Source: Symsagittifera roscoffensis
Taxonomy: Eukaryota > Xenacoelomorpha > Acoela > Convolutidae
DNA length: 64,000 nt
Assembly (NCBI RefSeq): GCF_963678635.1
Contig: NC_087068.1
Location: forward strand, 23,500,697 to 23,564,696
Direction: 5' to 3'
The notes under the pieces are model-generated. The model had not been told where the DNA came from. It worked only from the letters and a program-made list of their open reading frames with translations, and did no database searches. The position numbers and the translations under genes are program-made. Position 1 is the stretch's first letter, and the number at the start of each line of letters is the position of its first letter. This document shows positions 48,801 through 60,190 of this stretch, in pieces.

Positions 48801-51800
48801 AATGTTAAGAATCGTGTATGGAATTAAAAGACCAACAAGACTGCTCGTATATCAGGACAAAGCCCTGATTGTTCCGACTGTCCCTTAAAAAATATTTTGA
48901 ATAGAATTTGGGAAAAGAATATATTGAAAATCGATAAATTTTGGACAATATCAAAGTGTGAAATTTTGAGTCATAAGAAATTGATACGAACGACTAGCTT
49001 AGCCTCAATTCAATTTGGAACGATTTTGTTGCGCGGGATAATTCGCCATGCATAAATAATTCGAGTAATGCTCTCAGCGAGATGAATAAATTCTTCAAAG
49101 CGCGCATAATTTAGTCCAGACCATGACCAATTTGACATTTTTCAAACCCCCAAAACTTTACAAAAAATGGAGATGGAGGTAAAATATCGATATCTTCAAT
49201 GAAAAAATTTTGTTGAAAATTATTATTTTGATCGGTGACAATTGACTGAATAAACAAAACCACACCGAACATAAATATTCCGTTTTCATCAAAAATCGCA
49301 ACAACAAGATTGCTCGTATATCAGGGCAAAGCCCTGTATGTTCCGACTGCACTTAGGGCCTATTTTTGATTGATTAACTGACAAAATGCTGTGTAAAAAA
49401 GAAGTTTGTTTATTTATTTATTTTTAAAATTTCATCCCACTCATTCCATTTAAAATACTAAGGGTATTTTTAGCGTCTCGTATTGTAATTATAGGAGTTA
49501 ATTTCTGGCCTCAATTCAATTTAGAACGCATTAATTTGCTTCTTAGGCGTGTTCTAATTGGCCAAGTTATCAACTTTCAAACGCCCGTAACTTTACGAAA
49601 AATAATCACTGGTAAAATATCTTTTTAAGTTTGACAAATTTTTTAACAATATTTAACAATTTTAACAATATTTTTCCGATGTTGCTAAAAATTCCGTCAA
49701 AAACGTTTACTTAGCAAGTTGAAAATTGACCGAATAAAAAAAATCACACCAAGCATAAATATTCTTTTCGTTCTCCGAAAGTCAGAACAGTTAGCCTGCC
49801 TCAATTGAATTCGGATCATAAATAATACGCGTTAAACTTTCAGCATCAAATTATGAAAGTTAGCGGCGGAATTAGTATTCTCTCGAGTGGGGGAGGAGCA
49901 AAATTTCAAAAAAAAATAAAAATTCTGTCGACCAATAGTTGAACAACACGCCAACGCCTGTCGAACAAGTTACTGATTACAAATCAACAAACAACTATTG
50001 AGCAACAAACTTTGGGCCTCAATTTGGAATAGTAACTGTTTTAAAGCAACTTGCTGGCTTTTTCAATTTGGTCGTTGCTCAAAAATAAATTGAGTGCATA
50101 TGTTTTGATCAAGTCAAAAGCACTTTAATAAATTAATTGATGGATACAACTTAATTGTTTTTTCATCCTTTCACTTTTCAGCATCCTTGCTTGATTGCAC
50201 TCTCAGAAGTTTTCTGGTTAAGAATCTTAGACAAACAAATTTTCCAACAAGTTTCTTCATTTTTTGTCTTCTCACTTCCACAACCTATATAAAGTAATTA
50301 TAAAAATTGAGAACACTAAATTCAAGATGAAGCAATTTTTTTAACTGCTCTTTAACTTGTCTTAAATAACTTAAGTTTTTTAATAATAAAAAAGACTTAT
50401 ATTTCATCAGTAATCAATATCACTTAAAATGTTACACTTTGCATGTACAAATTAGCCTGACTTAATTAATATGAAGAATACTTAAATATAAGACAAAGTG
50501 TCAAAATAACACTAACATTGAAATTCGCTGACTTTTTTTGGTTTACTGAAACCAGACCTCAAAGATTTCAACTGCTGTTTGGGGCAAATTCTGCTGCTTT
50601 ATAAAAGAAATTCTTTATTTGCTGACTCAATCAAAATTCTCATTAATGATGCGTTAATCAGAAAAACTTACTGTTTTTATCGCTTTTCTAAAAAAAAACA
50701 ATTTGAAAAACGAGCAGAGCACTTTCAGGTAGCAAAATGGTAGATAAGTAGAGTTGCGGATAGGTTCATTTTTGTGCTTCTGAGAAACGAAACTTCAATT
50801 TTAATGTTTTAAAAATCGTTATGAGAAACAATGACAAATTCTGTCGTATGATTGAAGTTCTGCTCTATCTGCTGCTCTATAATCCAAATTCTGCAAATTC
50901 TACTAAATTTTGCTGCTAGCATAGTCCTTTGGGGCATGATTTAACCCAACAAGTTCCACGCGCCTCTTCGCGGATACCACTCAATTTCAAAAATAGCAAA
51001 GACGAAAGTATGTGTAGAGAGTGATACGAATCCTATCATGACAGTCACTCCCTTTCTTTTTTCCTTTTGGAGCGGAGGATTTTTTTTTTCTGACTATTGA
51101 AAAAAAGGGAAGAACTTTGAATTTGGGTGCGACCAAATTTTTTTTCTTTTTTGTTTTTCACGCTAAGTCAAGTACCACACAAAAATATTAGAATAGGTCG
51201 AGTGATAAAACATTACGAAGACACTAAAAGTTATGATTGGTGACAATCAAAAAACTGTGTCGAGAAAAATTGGTTAGATATTTTTCAGGTTTCGTCTAGT
51301 TTCGATCGACGAAAACAATCGAGTATAGTTCCTGATATATGCGAATTAGTCATCTAGACTAAACAAACTTGAAAACCATTTTAAAAGCTTCATTTCCTTT
51401 TTTTTGCAATAATGTTTTTCAAAAACTTGAAGAAAAGTTTTAAATTTTTTTTTGTGAAATTTTAATTTAGTTTTTTTTCTATTTTTTACCTTTTTTAAAA
51501 AAATTGTTGTCAAGTATGCCTAAATCACTAACTTACTTTGCTTTTAGCTCTCCCTGCAGACCACGAACAAAAAATAAGACTAATTTGAACAAGAAAAAAA
51601 ACTTGTTTTTTTTGTAATTAACAAAATTTGTAATTAACAAAATAAATATTCCTGGAAAAGGTTAATGCTTTTCGATCATTACAAGGCCAAACTTTGCACT
51701 GCATAGGCGCACTATTTGGTGTCTGTAGGTCTATGAAATCCAGAGACAAGTTTTTTAATTGTTCCAAAGTGTAAGTGGGTTCCGTTTACAAAATTTTTGT

Positions 51801-54431
51801 GGATTCCGCGCTCAAATACGTGTAACGTAAGTTTTGTCGGCACATCAGTTTTGTCTCGGACGCCACAACGAGCAATTATAGCTGTTTCTAGAACAATTTT
51901 GAATAACAAAATGTTCTAGTTATCTGTTTGTGGAAGCCAAAACAGCAAGGAAGATCAAAGAAAACTAGCAATGTTGAGGATTCTGCGACTCCTTTGTTTT
52001 GTTTTTCATTTGTAGTGCAGGGAAAGTAAATTATGCGGGAAAAATTACTGATGTTAAAAGTATTCATTGCTCAATTAAATGAAAACTGTGGTGCAATTAA
52101 ACTGCTGAATCGATCTCTGGTCAAATTTAGTTTTACATTTTTTTTTTGATTTTTTTAGCATGAAGAAAACGGATTCAACAAAAAGTTTCTTCGAGGTAGT
52201 AAAATTCAGTCATAAAAAGAACTAAATTTACGTCGAAGAAAAGGTCCACAGCAATTCATCATGTCGTCGAAACAAAATGGCGATGCAATGAGATATTGTG
52301 AATAAAATAGGAGATGATTTTTTACTAGAGCTGCGACAAATCAATTCTTTTTTTATCCGATCTTTTTGAGCAAGTTTGATTAGGCTTACGCTGACACACT
52401 CTTCAACTAAGCAGTTTTTGCTCAATAGCATAACTGAGCTGTTAGATAATTGATGTATGCCAAAAAAAACACGCTAAATTTTGGGTAAAATGTCAAACAA
52501 TACTTAGAGTTTGATCTGGGCTTTTGTTTTTTATCGAAAAATACGATAAAATTTGATGCTCGTATCTTTTTAGTTGGAAATAGTCTGCGGCTTTTTTTCA
52601 GATTTCTTCTTTTTATTCAACCAAAGTATTTAATCATATTTTATTAATTGAGGAAAAAACAAGGAATAAAACTCGAGTGTGGATTGAACAGCCGGGTCGA
52701 TGTCCGCAGTTTTTGATGATAATTCGCCGACCGATGACTCATAGTCTGGTAGAAGTTTTATAGTCGCGGACAAAATCTGAAAAAATTGTATTTTGATGTT
52801 GATGGTCTGAAAGTTAGAAGTGCTACTCTAAAACTTAGTCGCTTTAGTGTGAAAATTAGGAGTGATAGTCTGAAAAATAATCGCAATATTTTGAAAACAA
52901 GTCGCGATGGTCTAAAATTTAGTCGCGGTATTCTGGAACTTAGTCGCAAAATAGTTTAAAAATTAGCGACGAAGTTATCAAATATTGGGGAAAAACTCAG
53001 GGTGATAGCGGTCTGAAAGTACCATGTATCACATTCAGATCTCTCGTCACACCACGAATAAAAACGGCACTCTTTAAAAAAGACGCTGTTTTTTATTTAG
53101 TTTTTTCTTACGTGATTGTGACGTGAAATTTCTGAGGTACTTGCGCAGCAACCGGCTGTCCATTTATTTTTTGGTATGTACTTCTGATCAATACAAAAGT
53201 ATCCAGAAAGAAATAAAATTCTCCAATTTAGCTCGATGTGCCTCAGAAACATATGAGCCACATGTTTTAGAAAAATTTCAAAAAGGTATAAAGTCAAGAA
53301 TTAAAACCGAATGAGGAAACTTCTAAAAATTTCACAAAGAACATGCACGGATTAGAGTTCTTTGTTAGGATCGATGTAGCTATCTACCTCCAATGGCAAC
53401 TACTGAAGAATCTCCACCCATCTAAATTGAACTGTAATTTACCATTAGAGCTTTCTTTTAAGAATTCTAATTTTGCTGCATTTTTGCGCGCAATAGGTGG
53501 ACACTTTTCGCAACGTGTTTGCACTTGGCGACTGTTGCGTCACTCCCCTGAATGAGGAGAAGGGAATTTTGTCTGTGAACCAACTGGGTCAAGTGGTGTG
53601 GACTAATTTAATTCACAAATTGGAACGAGAGAGACTGGTCACTATGCCTCCACGTATACAGTTCATTCAAGGTACGCTTCTTATAGTAGTAATCTTGGGG
53701 GGGGGGGGGGGGGGTAGGTTTCTGGGTTCCTGAGGGTCGAATTCCAGATGGGGGAGGGGAGGGTGCCCGCCTCCTCCCTAAATCATCCCCTGAATAAGAT
53801 TAAACGCGCAAGAGGTAGAAAAATAATAAAAGTTAAAAATTAAAGTAAAAAAGTTCCAATTTTTATAACTTTTTGTTGAATAAAATACGCTGTTTGCAGT
53901 AAAAGTGAAAATTCAAGAGAACTTGTGGGAGTGGTGTAGCACAAATCCACATATTCATGCAACATAAACTCTATTCAGCATTAATTTTGAAAAACTCTCG
54001 TACGCTTAAAACTGAGAAAACTGGGACCTCTAAAACCAATTCAGCTCTCCTCAAGAAATGAATGACTCCTCTTAAACTCCAACTTCAAATAGATATAGTT
54101 TCTGTATTTTGTAACCTTTCAGATTTGAATTTCAGCTATCACAATCGGCCAGGAAGACGGTCTGGTGGTGGCTAACTACAAACTCATGAAAACTGGATCC
54201 GAAATTCCTAAAATGAAAGCCGAATCAGCCGACAACTTCGGACATTTGGACAAAGAACTGGCTATGCTGAACAAAATGAACAAAGTCGTGTCTATTTTGG
54301 ACTGTCTTTCATCTGTATGTTGCTGCTGCCCAATCTCAAGTGGGTACAGAGAGGCTGCATTGAGGAAAAAAGGAGCCGGAGGGAAATCTCAAGACCCAGA
54401 CACCGAGAAAATCACCCCTAAATCTATCTGA
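42835..54431 (+). CDS. AIFM2: AIFM2/FSP1-like FAD-dependent oxidoreductase, 6 exons
   Basis: Exons: 42835-43099, 46355-46549, 47172-47293, 47760-48020, 53497-53671 and 54136-54431. All are GT-AG with matching phases and encode 437 residues. The N-terminal dinucleotide-binding segment is VILGASIGGG. Exon 2 has the FLVIATGTQYG motif, exon 3 the second Rossmann GxGxxG (VVVVGGGSVGVEI), exon 4 the VLLERLPPNAS segment, and exon 5 the NVFALGDCC FAD-binding motif. AIFM2/FSP1 is an NAD(P)H-quinone oxidoreductase that protects membranes from lipid peroxidation. Vertebrate FSP1 (~373 residues) attaches by N-terminal myristoylation. This protein starts MAAK and lacks Gly2, but carries a C-terminal cysteine cluster (Cys396 and Cys401-404) that could be palmitoylated. 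The tail is about 60 residues longer. Orthology to AIFM2 rather than another AIF-type reductase is likely but untested. Confidence 0.85.
44270..44530 (+). repeat. family D minisatellite, ~25 bp unit
   Basis: About nine degenerate units built on 'ccgcgactaattttt(c/t)gac', from 'gcgcgaccaagttttgg' to 'ccgcgactaattttttgtcc'. A related array in the other orientation is at 52.74-52.98 kb in the same gene. Confidence 0.7.
44913..45210 (-). repeat. candidate 3' LTR and polypurine tract of a dead minus-strand LTR element
   Basis: On the minus strand a purine tract 'ctagagggggaaa' (plus 45198-45210) is followed at once by 'tgtggtacgg', a typical TG LTR start. The plus-strand end near 44913 begins 'tgtgatacc'. 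No matching second LTR was found, so the boundaries are uncertain. Confidence 0.35.
48650..48690 (-). repeat. candidate polypurine tract and LTR start, minus strand
   Basis: On the minus strand 'agagggggaggg' is followed by 'ttaatcgtgtgttacatt', resembling the arrangement at 45.2 kb. No internal or second LTR sequence is recognisable. Confidence 0.25.
48693..49800 (+). repeat. three tandem family B pieces
   Basis: 'caaga(c/t)tgctcgtat' followed by the 'cagggcaaagccctg' hairpin (changed to 'caggacaaagccctg' in the second piece) recurs at about 48694, 48836 and 49306. The hairpin at 48707-48723 is perfect. The first piece is only ~140 bp, while the other two carry much of the B body ('acccccaaaactttacaaaa', 'gcccgtaactttacgaaaaa'). 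Confidence 0.65.
52700..53000 (-). repeat. family D minisatellite, opposite orientation
   Basis: Units of about 22-26 bp with 'agtcgcg' and 'tctgaaa' ('gtctaaaatttagtcgcggt', 'ctggaacttagtcgcaaaat'), the reverse complement of the 44.3 kb unit. It is preceded by 'agccgggtcgatgtccgc', which echoes the 'gcggaccttgacccgggc' end of the other array. Confidence 0.6.
53690..53800 (+). repeat. truncated family A end with G18 tract next to a 5' splice site
   Basis: An 18-base G run at 53697-53714 starts 25 bases after exon 5 of the AIFM2-like gene. It is followed by 'ctgagggtcgaattccagat' and C/G-rich sequence typical of a family A terminus. Confidence 0.6.
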
Positions 54432-55400
54432 AAATTAAGAAACTGTTTCTGAATATAACACAGATTGGCTTCGTTTTTCAGTTTTCATGAAGATCTTCAT
54501 TTTTACAAGCTGTTAAATGTTCAAGTGCGACGAGATAACCTAAATTTTTTGTAAATTTTCCCGGATATAGAACTTAGAGTTTGCAATCTTCAATCGGTGC
54601 TTTGAGTGTCAAAAAATTATATAGTTCTCCATAGAGCTACTTTATCTATCAAAATCTAAAAATTTGCATGCTATCAGAAATTGCACTAGCCATCTTGGGA
54701 AACCTACAATTAAAGTATTTCTGCTATTTTTTGTGATTTCTAAGACAGATGAAGGTGAAATTTTTGGATTTCCACATGGGCGGATCTAAGATTCTCTCGA
54801 GGTAAAGGCGAGAGCGGATTTCCAAAAAGTAATTTTAGGTCGACCAAATTGATTTTCCGAGCAGTTTCAAATCACTGTAAAGGCCTTTTTTGACCAAATT
54901 TTCTGCGCTTCAAGCCAAATGTTGAAAGAACTGGCGTTTTCAGATACTTTTTGGAAAATTTGACAATTTTTGGTGAGCGCTTTTCACTCAAAAATAGATA
55001 AATTGGCGCCAAAGGCGCTTTAGAAAAACTTTAGGGCCGGTCAGTCACAAATGAACGTCCTGAATCCTGAATTAGTAGCAAAGGGGCAACTTTGGGTAGT
55101 CAGGGTGTCGAATTCTTGAGAGGAAAGGGCGTCGGAACCTCCAACCTAAATGCACTTCTGGGTTCACACTTAGAAAAAACAAAACTGATCAATATTCTGA
55201 TTTGTTTCTCTTTTCCGGGCTTGTTTGCAGTGTCTGAAAACTTAAAAAACTCAAGTTGGTCAAGTTTGGGCACAGATACGAGGTCGAAATCACATAAATT
55301 GAAGCACATGATAAGGAAAGAAGTCTTTATAAACAACTGCCAAACAACTATAAAACAATTAAAGAAAGCTTCTACATGATTTATTTAGTGAGTGTGGGTG
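54432..55400 (-). repeat. intergenic; family A copy at 54776-55165
   Basis: The family A copy starts 'gggcggatctaagattctct' and contains 'gtcgaccaaattgattttcc', 'ttggcgccaaaggcgc' and 'ttgggtagtcagggtgtcga' in minus-strand order. The flanks hold no recognised gene. Confidence 0.65.
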
Positions 55401-55636
55401 GTGAGTTATGACCTAAGTGGCTCTACTCATAGAGTAATTTCAGATAGGGTACAACGTCTGCTCGCCACGCTATCTTATTTTCGGCCGGATAGATTCGTGC
55501 AACTTCTTAGTCTAATACCGATCTTAATCTTACTATTATATCTCCTAGTCTCAATAGATCCAGAGTATACTGGTTTTTCACGAGTCGGTCTCTTGGAGAA
55601 AGCAACTAAGTTCTGATTTAAATTCAAATCTCTCTG

Positions 55637-55664
55637 GTGCTGAAATTACAAGTAATTTCAGCAC
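55637..55664. repeat. perfect 13 bp inverted repeat with AA spacer
   Basis: GTGCTGAAATTAC and its exact reverse complement are separated by only two bases. It lies at the left edge of the minus-strand retroelement remains, and could be an element end or an RNA hairpin. Confidence 0.6.
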
Positions 55665-57321
55665 TCACAAATAAGTGGGTTGTCAGTTTGATGGAATATG
55701 ATTATTTAGTATTCAATATTTTATAGGTATAAAACATTAGAATCATATCCAATCATAAAATCTAGTTTAGATCTGGTTCCACCCATCTGGGGTTTACAGA
55801 GTTTTTGTTCTTTAACATTCTACTGTAATGAAGGATGGATGATGATGATCGTTTTGGTATCGCGAGCATCTTTCCTTTTCCGTTCAGGAAGAAGGATTTC
55901 TTATCCTTTTGCTCCAGGAAGCTGGAATCGTTGATATGAACTTGTTCTTCGATGAGTGTAACACTTTGTCACGGTTGTTTCGGGAGATCGGATCGGGATT
56001 TCTTATCAGTTTGTTTTAATCATTGGTTCTGTTTCATAGAGAACAGTGTTCCAATCTCGTTCGGGAATGGCGTGAAGTTTGAGTTTGGGTAAAGAGCCTA
56101 GTGACTCGGATCTGTACCGATACTTGAACATCGATGATATTGAGATTTTGTTTGTTTGAGTTGTCAATTTTTAGCGGGTTGCTTATTTTTGACATGGAGG
56201 TCTTGAAGTTATAGTTAGACATACGCTTGAAGGTGAATATGTGTCGGCTAATGAAGTCGTGTTCTTAAAATGAGATGATGATTGGGAAGGATTTCTATTG
56301 GCTGAATTTGAACTAGATTGTTCAAGTGCTTTTTCAGCATGATCTTTGAGAAAGTGTACTTGTGTTTAAAATAATTTAAAGGGGTGAAAATTTTAATTAA
56401 AATTATATTCGTTTCTTAAATTCAACTTTCATTAAATTTTAGCTTGTGGAATGAATGTCTTATCTTTTCGTGGCTGATTTCGGATTCGCGATGATTGTCT
56501 GTGTTGAGACTTTTTTTTGATCTTGTGGTAGAATTTTTTCTTCTAATTTTCGATTTTTTCTTTCTGTTTGAGGTATCTTTTTATTATGTAAATAAGGGGA
56601 TGTTTGTTGATTTAATTCCGTTTTATTTTTTTGTTCGAGTGGTTTTGGGTTAGGGTTTACATCAGTGTTTTGATTTCGTTTGTAATCGGAATTATTTTGA
56701 ATAACTTTCAATCCTGCAAAGGAGCATAATTGAATTAATTCGGATTGAGCGTACTCTTTTGGACAATAAGATAGAAGATTGTTTCTGTGTTGAACAAGTT
56801 CTTTTTTGTTCGAATCTGTAAGTTTGTATGTTACAGCAGTGGGTTTATCAATTATTTGATATGGTCCTTTTTGAAGACGTTTTATTTTTTTAGAAATACC
56901 TTTTTGGGTTGTAAAATTTGGAATTGAAACGTATGTTCCTACTTTTAAGTTTGTAGCTGGTGTGAATCGAGAATTTATTTGAGAATTTCAATTTTGTCTT
57001 TGTAACAATTGTTTTGTTTTTTTTTCTGATAAATTTCATTTTGCTTTTATCTCTGTTTAAAATCCAATCGGTATATGTACCGGAAGAAAATTTTAAAATC
57101 TGTGGGTGATGAAAGTGGTCTTTATTGTGGGTATGCAGGGGTAGATTATTTGCTGTGAACATTATCGGTTTTCGTGGTTTTTGCTTAAAAACTATTTCGT
57201 ATGGTGACATTCCTAAAAATGTTGTGATTTGTGAATTAAAAGATAGAGGGAATAGTTTTACATCTGTTGACCATTCAGTGTATCGTGTGTCATTTCCGTT
57301 AATGATACATCTGAGATATTC

Positions 57322-57585
57322 TTATAATGAACGGTTCATACCTTCAATTAGTCCATTATTCCAAGGTGCATGAGATGTACGTGGCTTAAGTTTAAAATTA
57401 TATAGGTGGCATAATGTGATAATTTCGTTGTTTATAATTGCAGTGCCATTGTCTGTAACAAGGATTTCGGGTAATCCGAGTTTTGCTATCCAGTGTTCAT
57501 AAGTTGTTGTGTATGCGTAATAGGCATTACAATGCGGTACTGGGTTAAGTGCTACATAGTGTGTAGATGCGTCAAGTATGACCAT
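57322..57585 (-). pseudogene. integrase core fragment of the minus-strand retroelement
   Basis: An 87-codon open fragment containing the second catalytic Asp (TDNGTA) and the catalytic Glu (GLIEGMNRSL), 35 residues apart. The adjacent C-terminal domain is in a different frame (56890-57210). Confidence 0.8.
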
Positions 57586-58423
57586 TTTATATGAGTTTCC
57601 TTCTGAGGATGGTGATATTGGTCCTTTCGTATCAAATGAAATTCTGTGATTGAAATATAGACTTTGTACTTTGAAATTTTATTTTTCAGCAATTTTCTTT
57701 TGATTTGGGTAATTCTAAAATATCTGTATTCTCGTTTATGGATGTATTCTTACATTTTCTGAATAATCCAAGAATTGTCTTATTTCCTAGAATTGTGATG
57801 TCAGCTTTGATTGGTTTGCTTTTGTATTTGTGCCAAAATTTTAGTTGTCTAATGACTCAGTCGAAGTTTTGATGTTTCTGTAATAATTCTAGTGTGATTT
57901 TTTTCTGTGCGTGGTAGAAAAAAGTTTTCAACTTCTTTTTTTGATATAGGTACTGTGTCTAGAGGGTCATGGAGGTTAAAGACTTGATTTATCGTGTATT
58001 TTGAGTAGTTATTTATTGGGCCTGATAAATGTATATTATCAGTTAGGTTTTCCTTTTTATTAAGGGGAATAGATCTTTTTTATATTTTTGTTGTCTTAAT
58101 CTGTTTCATGTGCTAATACAGTTTCATCATCTGAACTTTGCGTTCGAAAATTTTTTCTTGATAGTGCTATGAGATCAATGTTGTGGACAAAAAAATCAAT
58201 TAAAAACCATGATAGTAGTCTTTGTAAATCATGTTCGACATTTGGTGAGATTTCGTTACTAATAAGGTTTTCACGTAAAAATTTTGAGGAAAGATAGAAT
58301 TTTGTCTTACAGTTGAATGTCGGGATGTTTGAGTTGGTGACTCATTTTGTGTTTCTTCAAATTCTAGTATAGATAGACAGCTATAAAAATTGAAAAAACA
58401 TCGTTTATGAATATTGATTCTGC

Positions 58424-59148
58424 TCATTGTGAATTTAGGGGTTGTATATTTTTTATATAGTCTGTGTTAACTTTCGAGAATTCTATATCTATATCATGTG
58501 TTTGTGTTTGATGTGTAGGGTGATTTGATTTTGGTGATAAAATTTCAATTGTGGATATACCGTAAAATGATGTGATATTACATGTACCTTTGAGATAGTG
58601 GTCAAGGATTCTTCGTTTTATTCTTACTTCAAAAAATTCCTGTTTACATGGGCTATTTCTTTTTTCAAATAGTTTTGCAGTTAAGTTGTGACAAAATTGT
58701 ACTTGTGCTTGGGCGGGATCACCTTGTGGTTGAAAGAAAAATGGGAGTATCGAGTTATCATCAAAATTTTTGTTGTCTTCGATCATGTTTTATATTAAAG
58801 AACTGTTAGTGTGTAACATTCAATATGTCATATTTGTTGATTCCAATTATATAGGCGTGTTGATTTTTTTAGGCGTATAGGTGTATTGGTATATGATTTA
58901 TTTATTTTGCGTTTTCCTTTAATTGATGATGGTGTTGTAGCTTCTGAGTCAGAAAAATATATTTGGTCTTCTATCGGGTTTTTCTGATTTATTGAATTTT
59001 TTAAGTCTTGAAGTTCTTGCTTTGTGTCCGTTTCTGATTCTGGGACTGCGTTTTGTCGTTTTGAAAATCGCTTGTTGATAATTTGCTTTTGTTTTGTTAA
59101 CAGTCTCATGAAGCTTACGTTTGAATCAAAAGAACTGATAGAATACAA
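58424..59148 (-). pseudogene. unassigned ORF fragments upstream of the integrase, same strand
   Basis: Two open fragments, 58828-59148 and 58424-58786, that I cannot assign to a family. The first is rich in K, S and Q. The second contains NLTAKLFEKRNSPCKQ. Their position and strand suggest gag or a gag-pol junction of the same dead element. Neither shows a zinc knuckle, a protease triad or polymerase motifs. Confidence 0.4.
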
Positions 59149-59849
59149 AGCTGTGAATTCAATTCAATCAAGGGGTCTTCGCAAGGTGTCAGTGAACCCT
59201 ATTCATTCTAAACTATCGACTGTAGTCGAGAGAGATTGTGAGGCTTCCGCCTTATAGCAGGTTCCTTGATTTAAAAGCATTAATTAATTGCACTAGTCTG
59301 TTTTCATTAAAATTGCATGACTGACAGCTGTGGCCATCCAATTATGGTAGACATCGTCTGTGCTCGGCTGAGCTTCCACCAAGATTGTGAATGAGCGATT
59401 TGCTCTATAAATAGCTCAGAAGCACTGAGGTTGAGTAAAATTGCATGTTATAATCTGATTAATGACAAAATATCTTGAGAGCCCCTTCTATTCTTCTGAG
59501 GAGGCTGTCGGGATCCCTGGTACTGTAATAACACATCATGACTCGTTCCTTGTATATAGCTCTCAATATTTTTTACATTTTCAAAAAAAAACAGTTTTTT
59601 TCCCAAAAAATTCAAAAAGTTTGAAATCGCATGCCTATGGTGTGTCGGTATCACGGCATTTATCATTACTCAAATGTATTCCTTTTCCAAAAAAGTGTAG
59701 AGAAATCGCGAAAAAGGTCATATTTTTGCCCTTTTTTCAAAAACAGTTAAATTTATGAAATTCTCAACCCTATGGCGGGGTGCTATAATGGTACTTGGAG
59801 CTCAACTCAAAATTGCTCTGCTCAAAACTCATTAGTTTTGGAGATGTTA

Positions 59850-60105
59850 AATTTTTCTGATTTCTAAAACAATAACTAACAATATATTTAGATTTTTTGT
59901 AGAAGTATTTGAACTTAAGAAAATAAATCTGTCACGTTTTAGAGCAGCCAGCGTGAAAGATGTATCGTGTGTGAAACAGTTAAGTTTTTCGGATTTTTAA
60001 AACAAAAACTAACAATATATTTAGATTTTTTGTAGAAGTATAAGAACTTAGAAAATAAATCTGTCACGTTTTAGTGCAGCCAGCGTGAAACATATGCAGC
60101 CACCG
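59850..60105. repeat. two-copy tandem repeat, 133 bp unit
   Basis: 'aactaacaatatatttagat' recurs 133 bases later, as do 'aaataaatctgtcacgtttt' and 'gcagccagcgtgaaa'. A third short echo ('gcagccaccgtgtgtgag') follows. It ends about 90 bases before the coding exon at 60191. Confidence 0.75.
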
Positions 60106-60190
60106 TGTGTGAGACGGTAGAAGACACAAAATTGATATTACATCATCAAATGTTTTATATTCTTACTTACATTTGGTTTCTTAAATCTAG

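Larger units (their letters stand above)
48021..53496 (+). other. 5.5 kb intron of the AIFM2-like gene, repeat-rich
   Basis: Contains an LTR-like purine tract relic (48.66 kb), three tandem family B pieces (48.69-49.80 kb), AT-rich unassigned DNA (49.8-52.7 kb) and a family D array (52.7-53.0 kb). The flanking exons join in phase 0 and the protein alignment across the junction is continuous, so no missing exon is suspected. Confidence 0.6.
55800..59260 (-). mobile_element. decayed Ty3/gypsy-like retroelement, integrase half recognisable
   Basis: Read on the minus strand, a linker region (~58050-57860) leads into an integrase core. A catalytic Asp lies in 'SFDTKGP' near 57630, then VTDNGTAIINNE and GLIEGMNRSL in 57322-57585 with DD35E spacing. 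The C-terminal SPYEIVFKQKPRKP lies at 56890-57210 and a charged tail at 56460-56711. Upstream minus frames at 58200-59148 are open but not recognisable as gag or protease. No reverse transcriptase motif is visible, so an internal deletion is likely. LTRs were not found. Frames are broken by stops and frameshifts. Confidence 0.75.
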
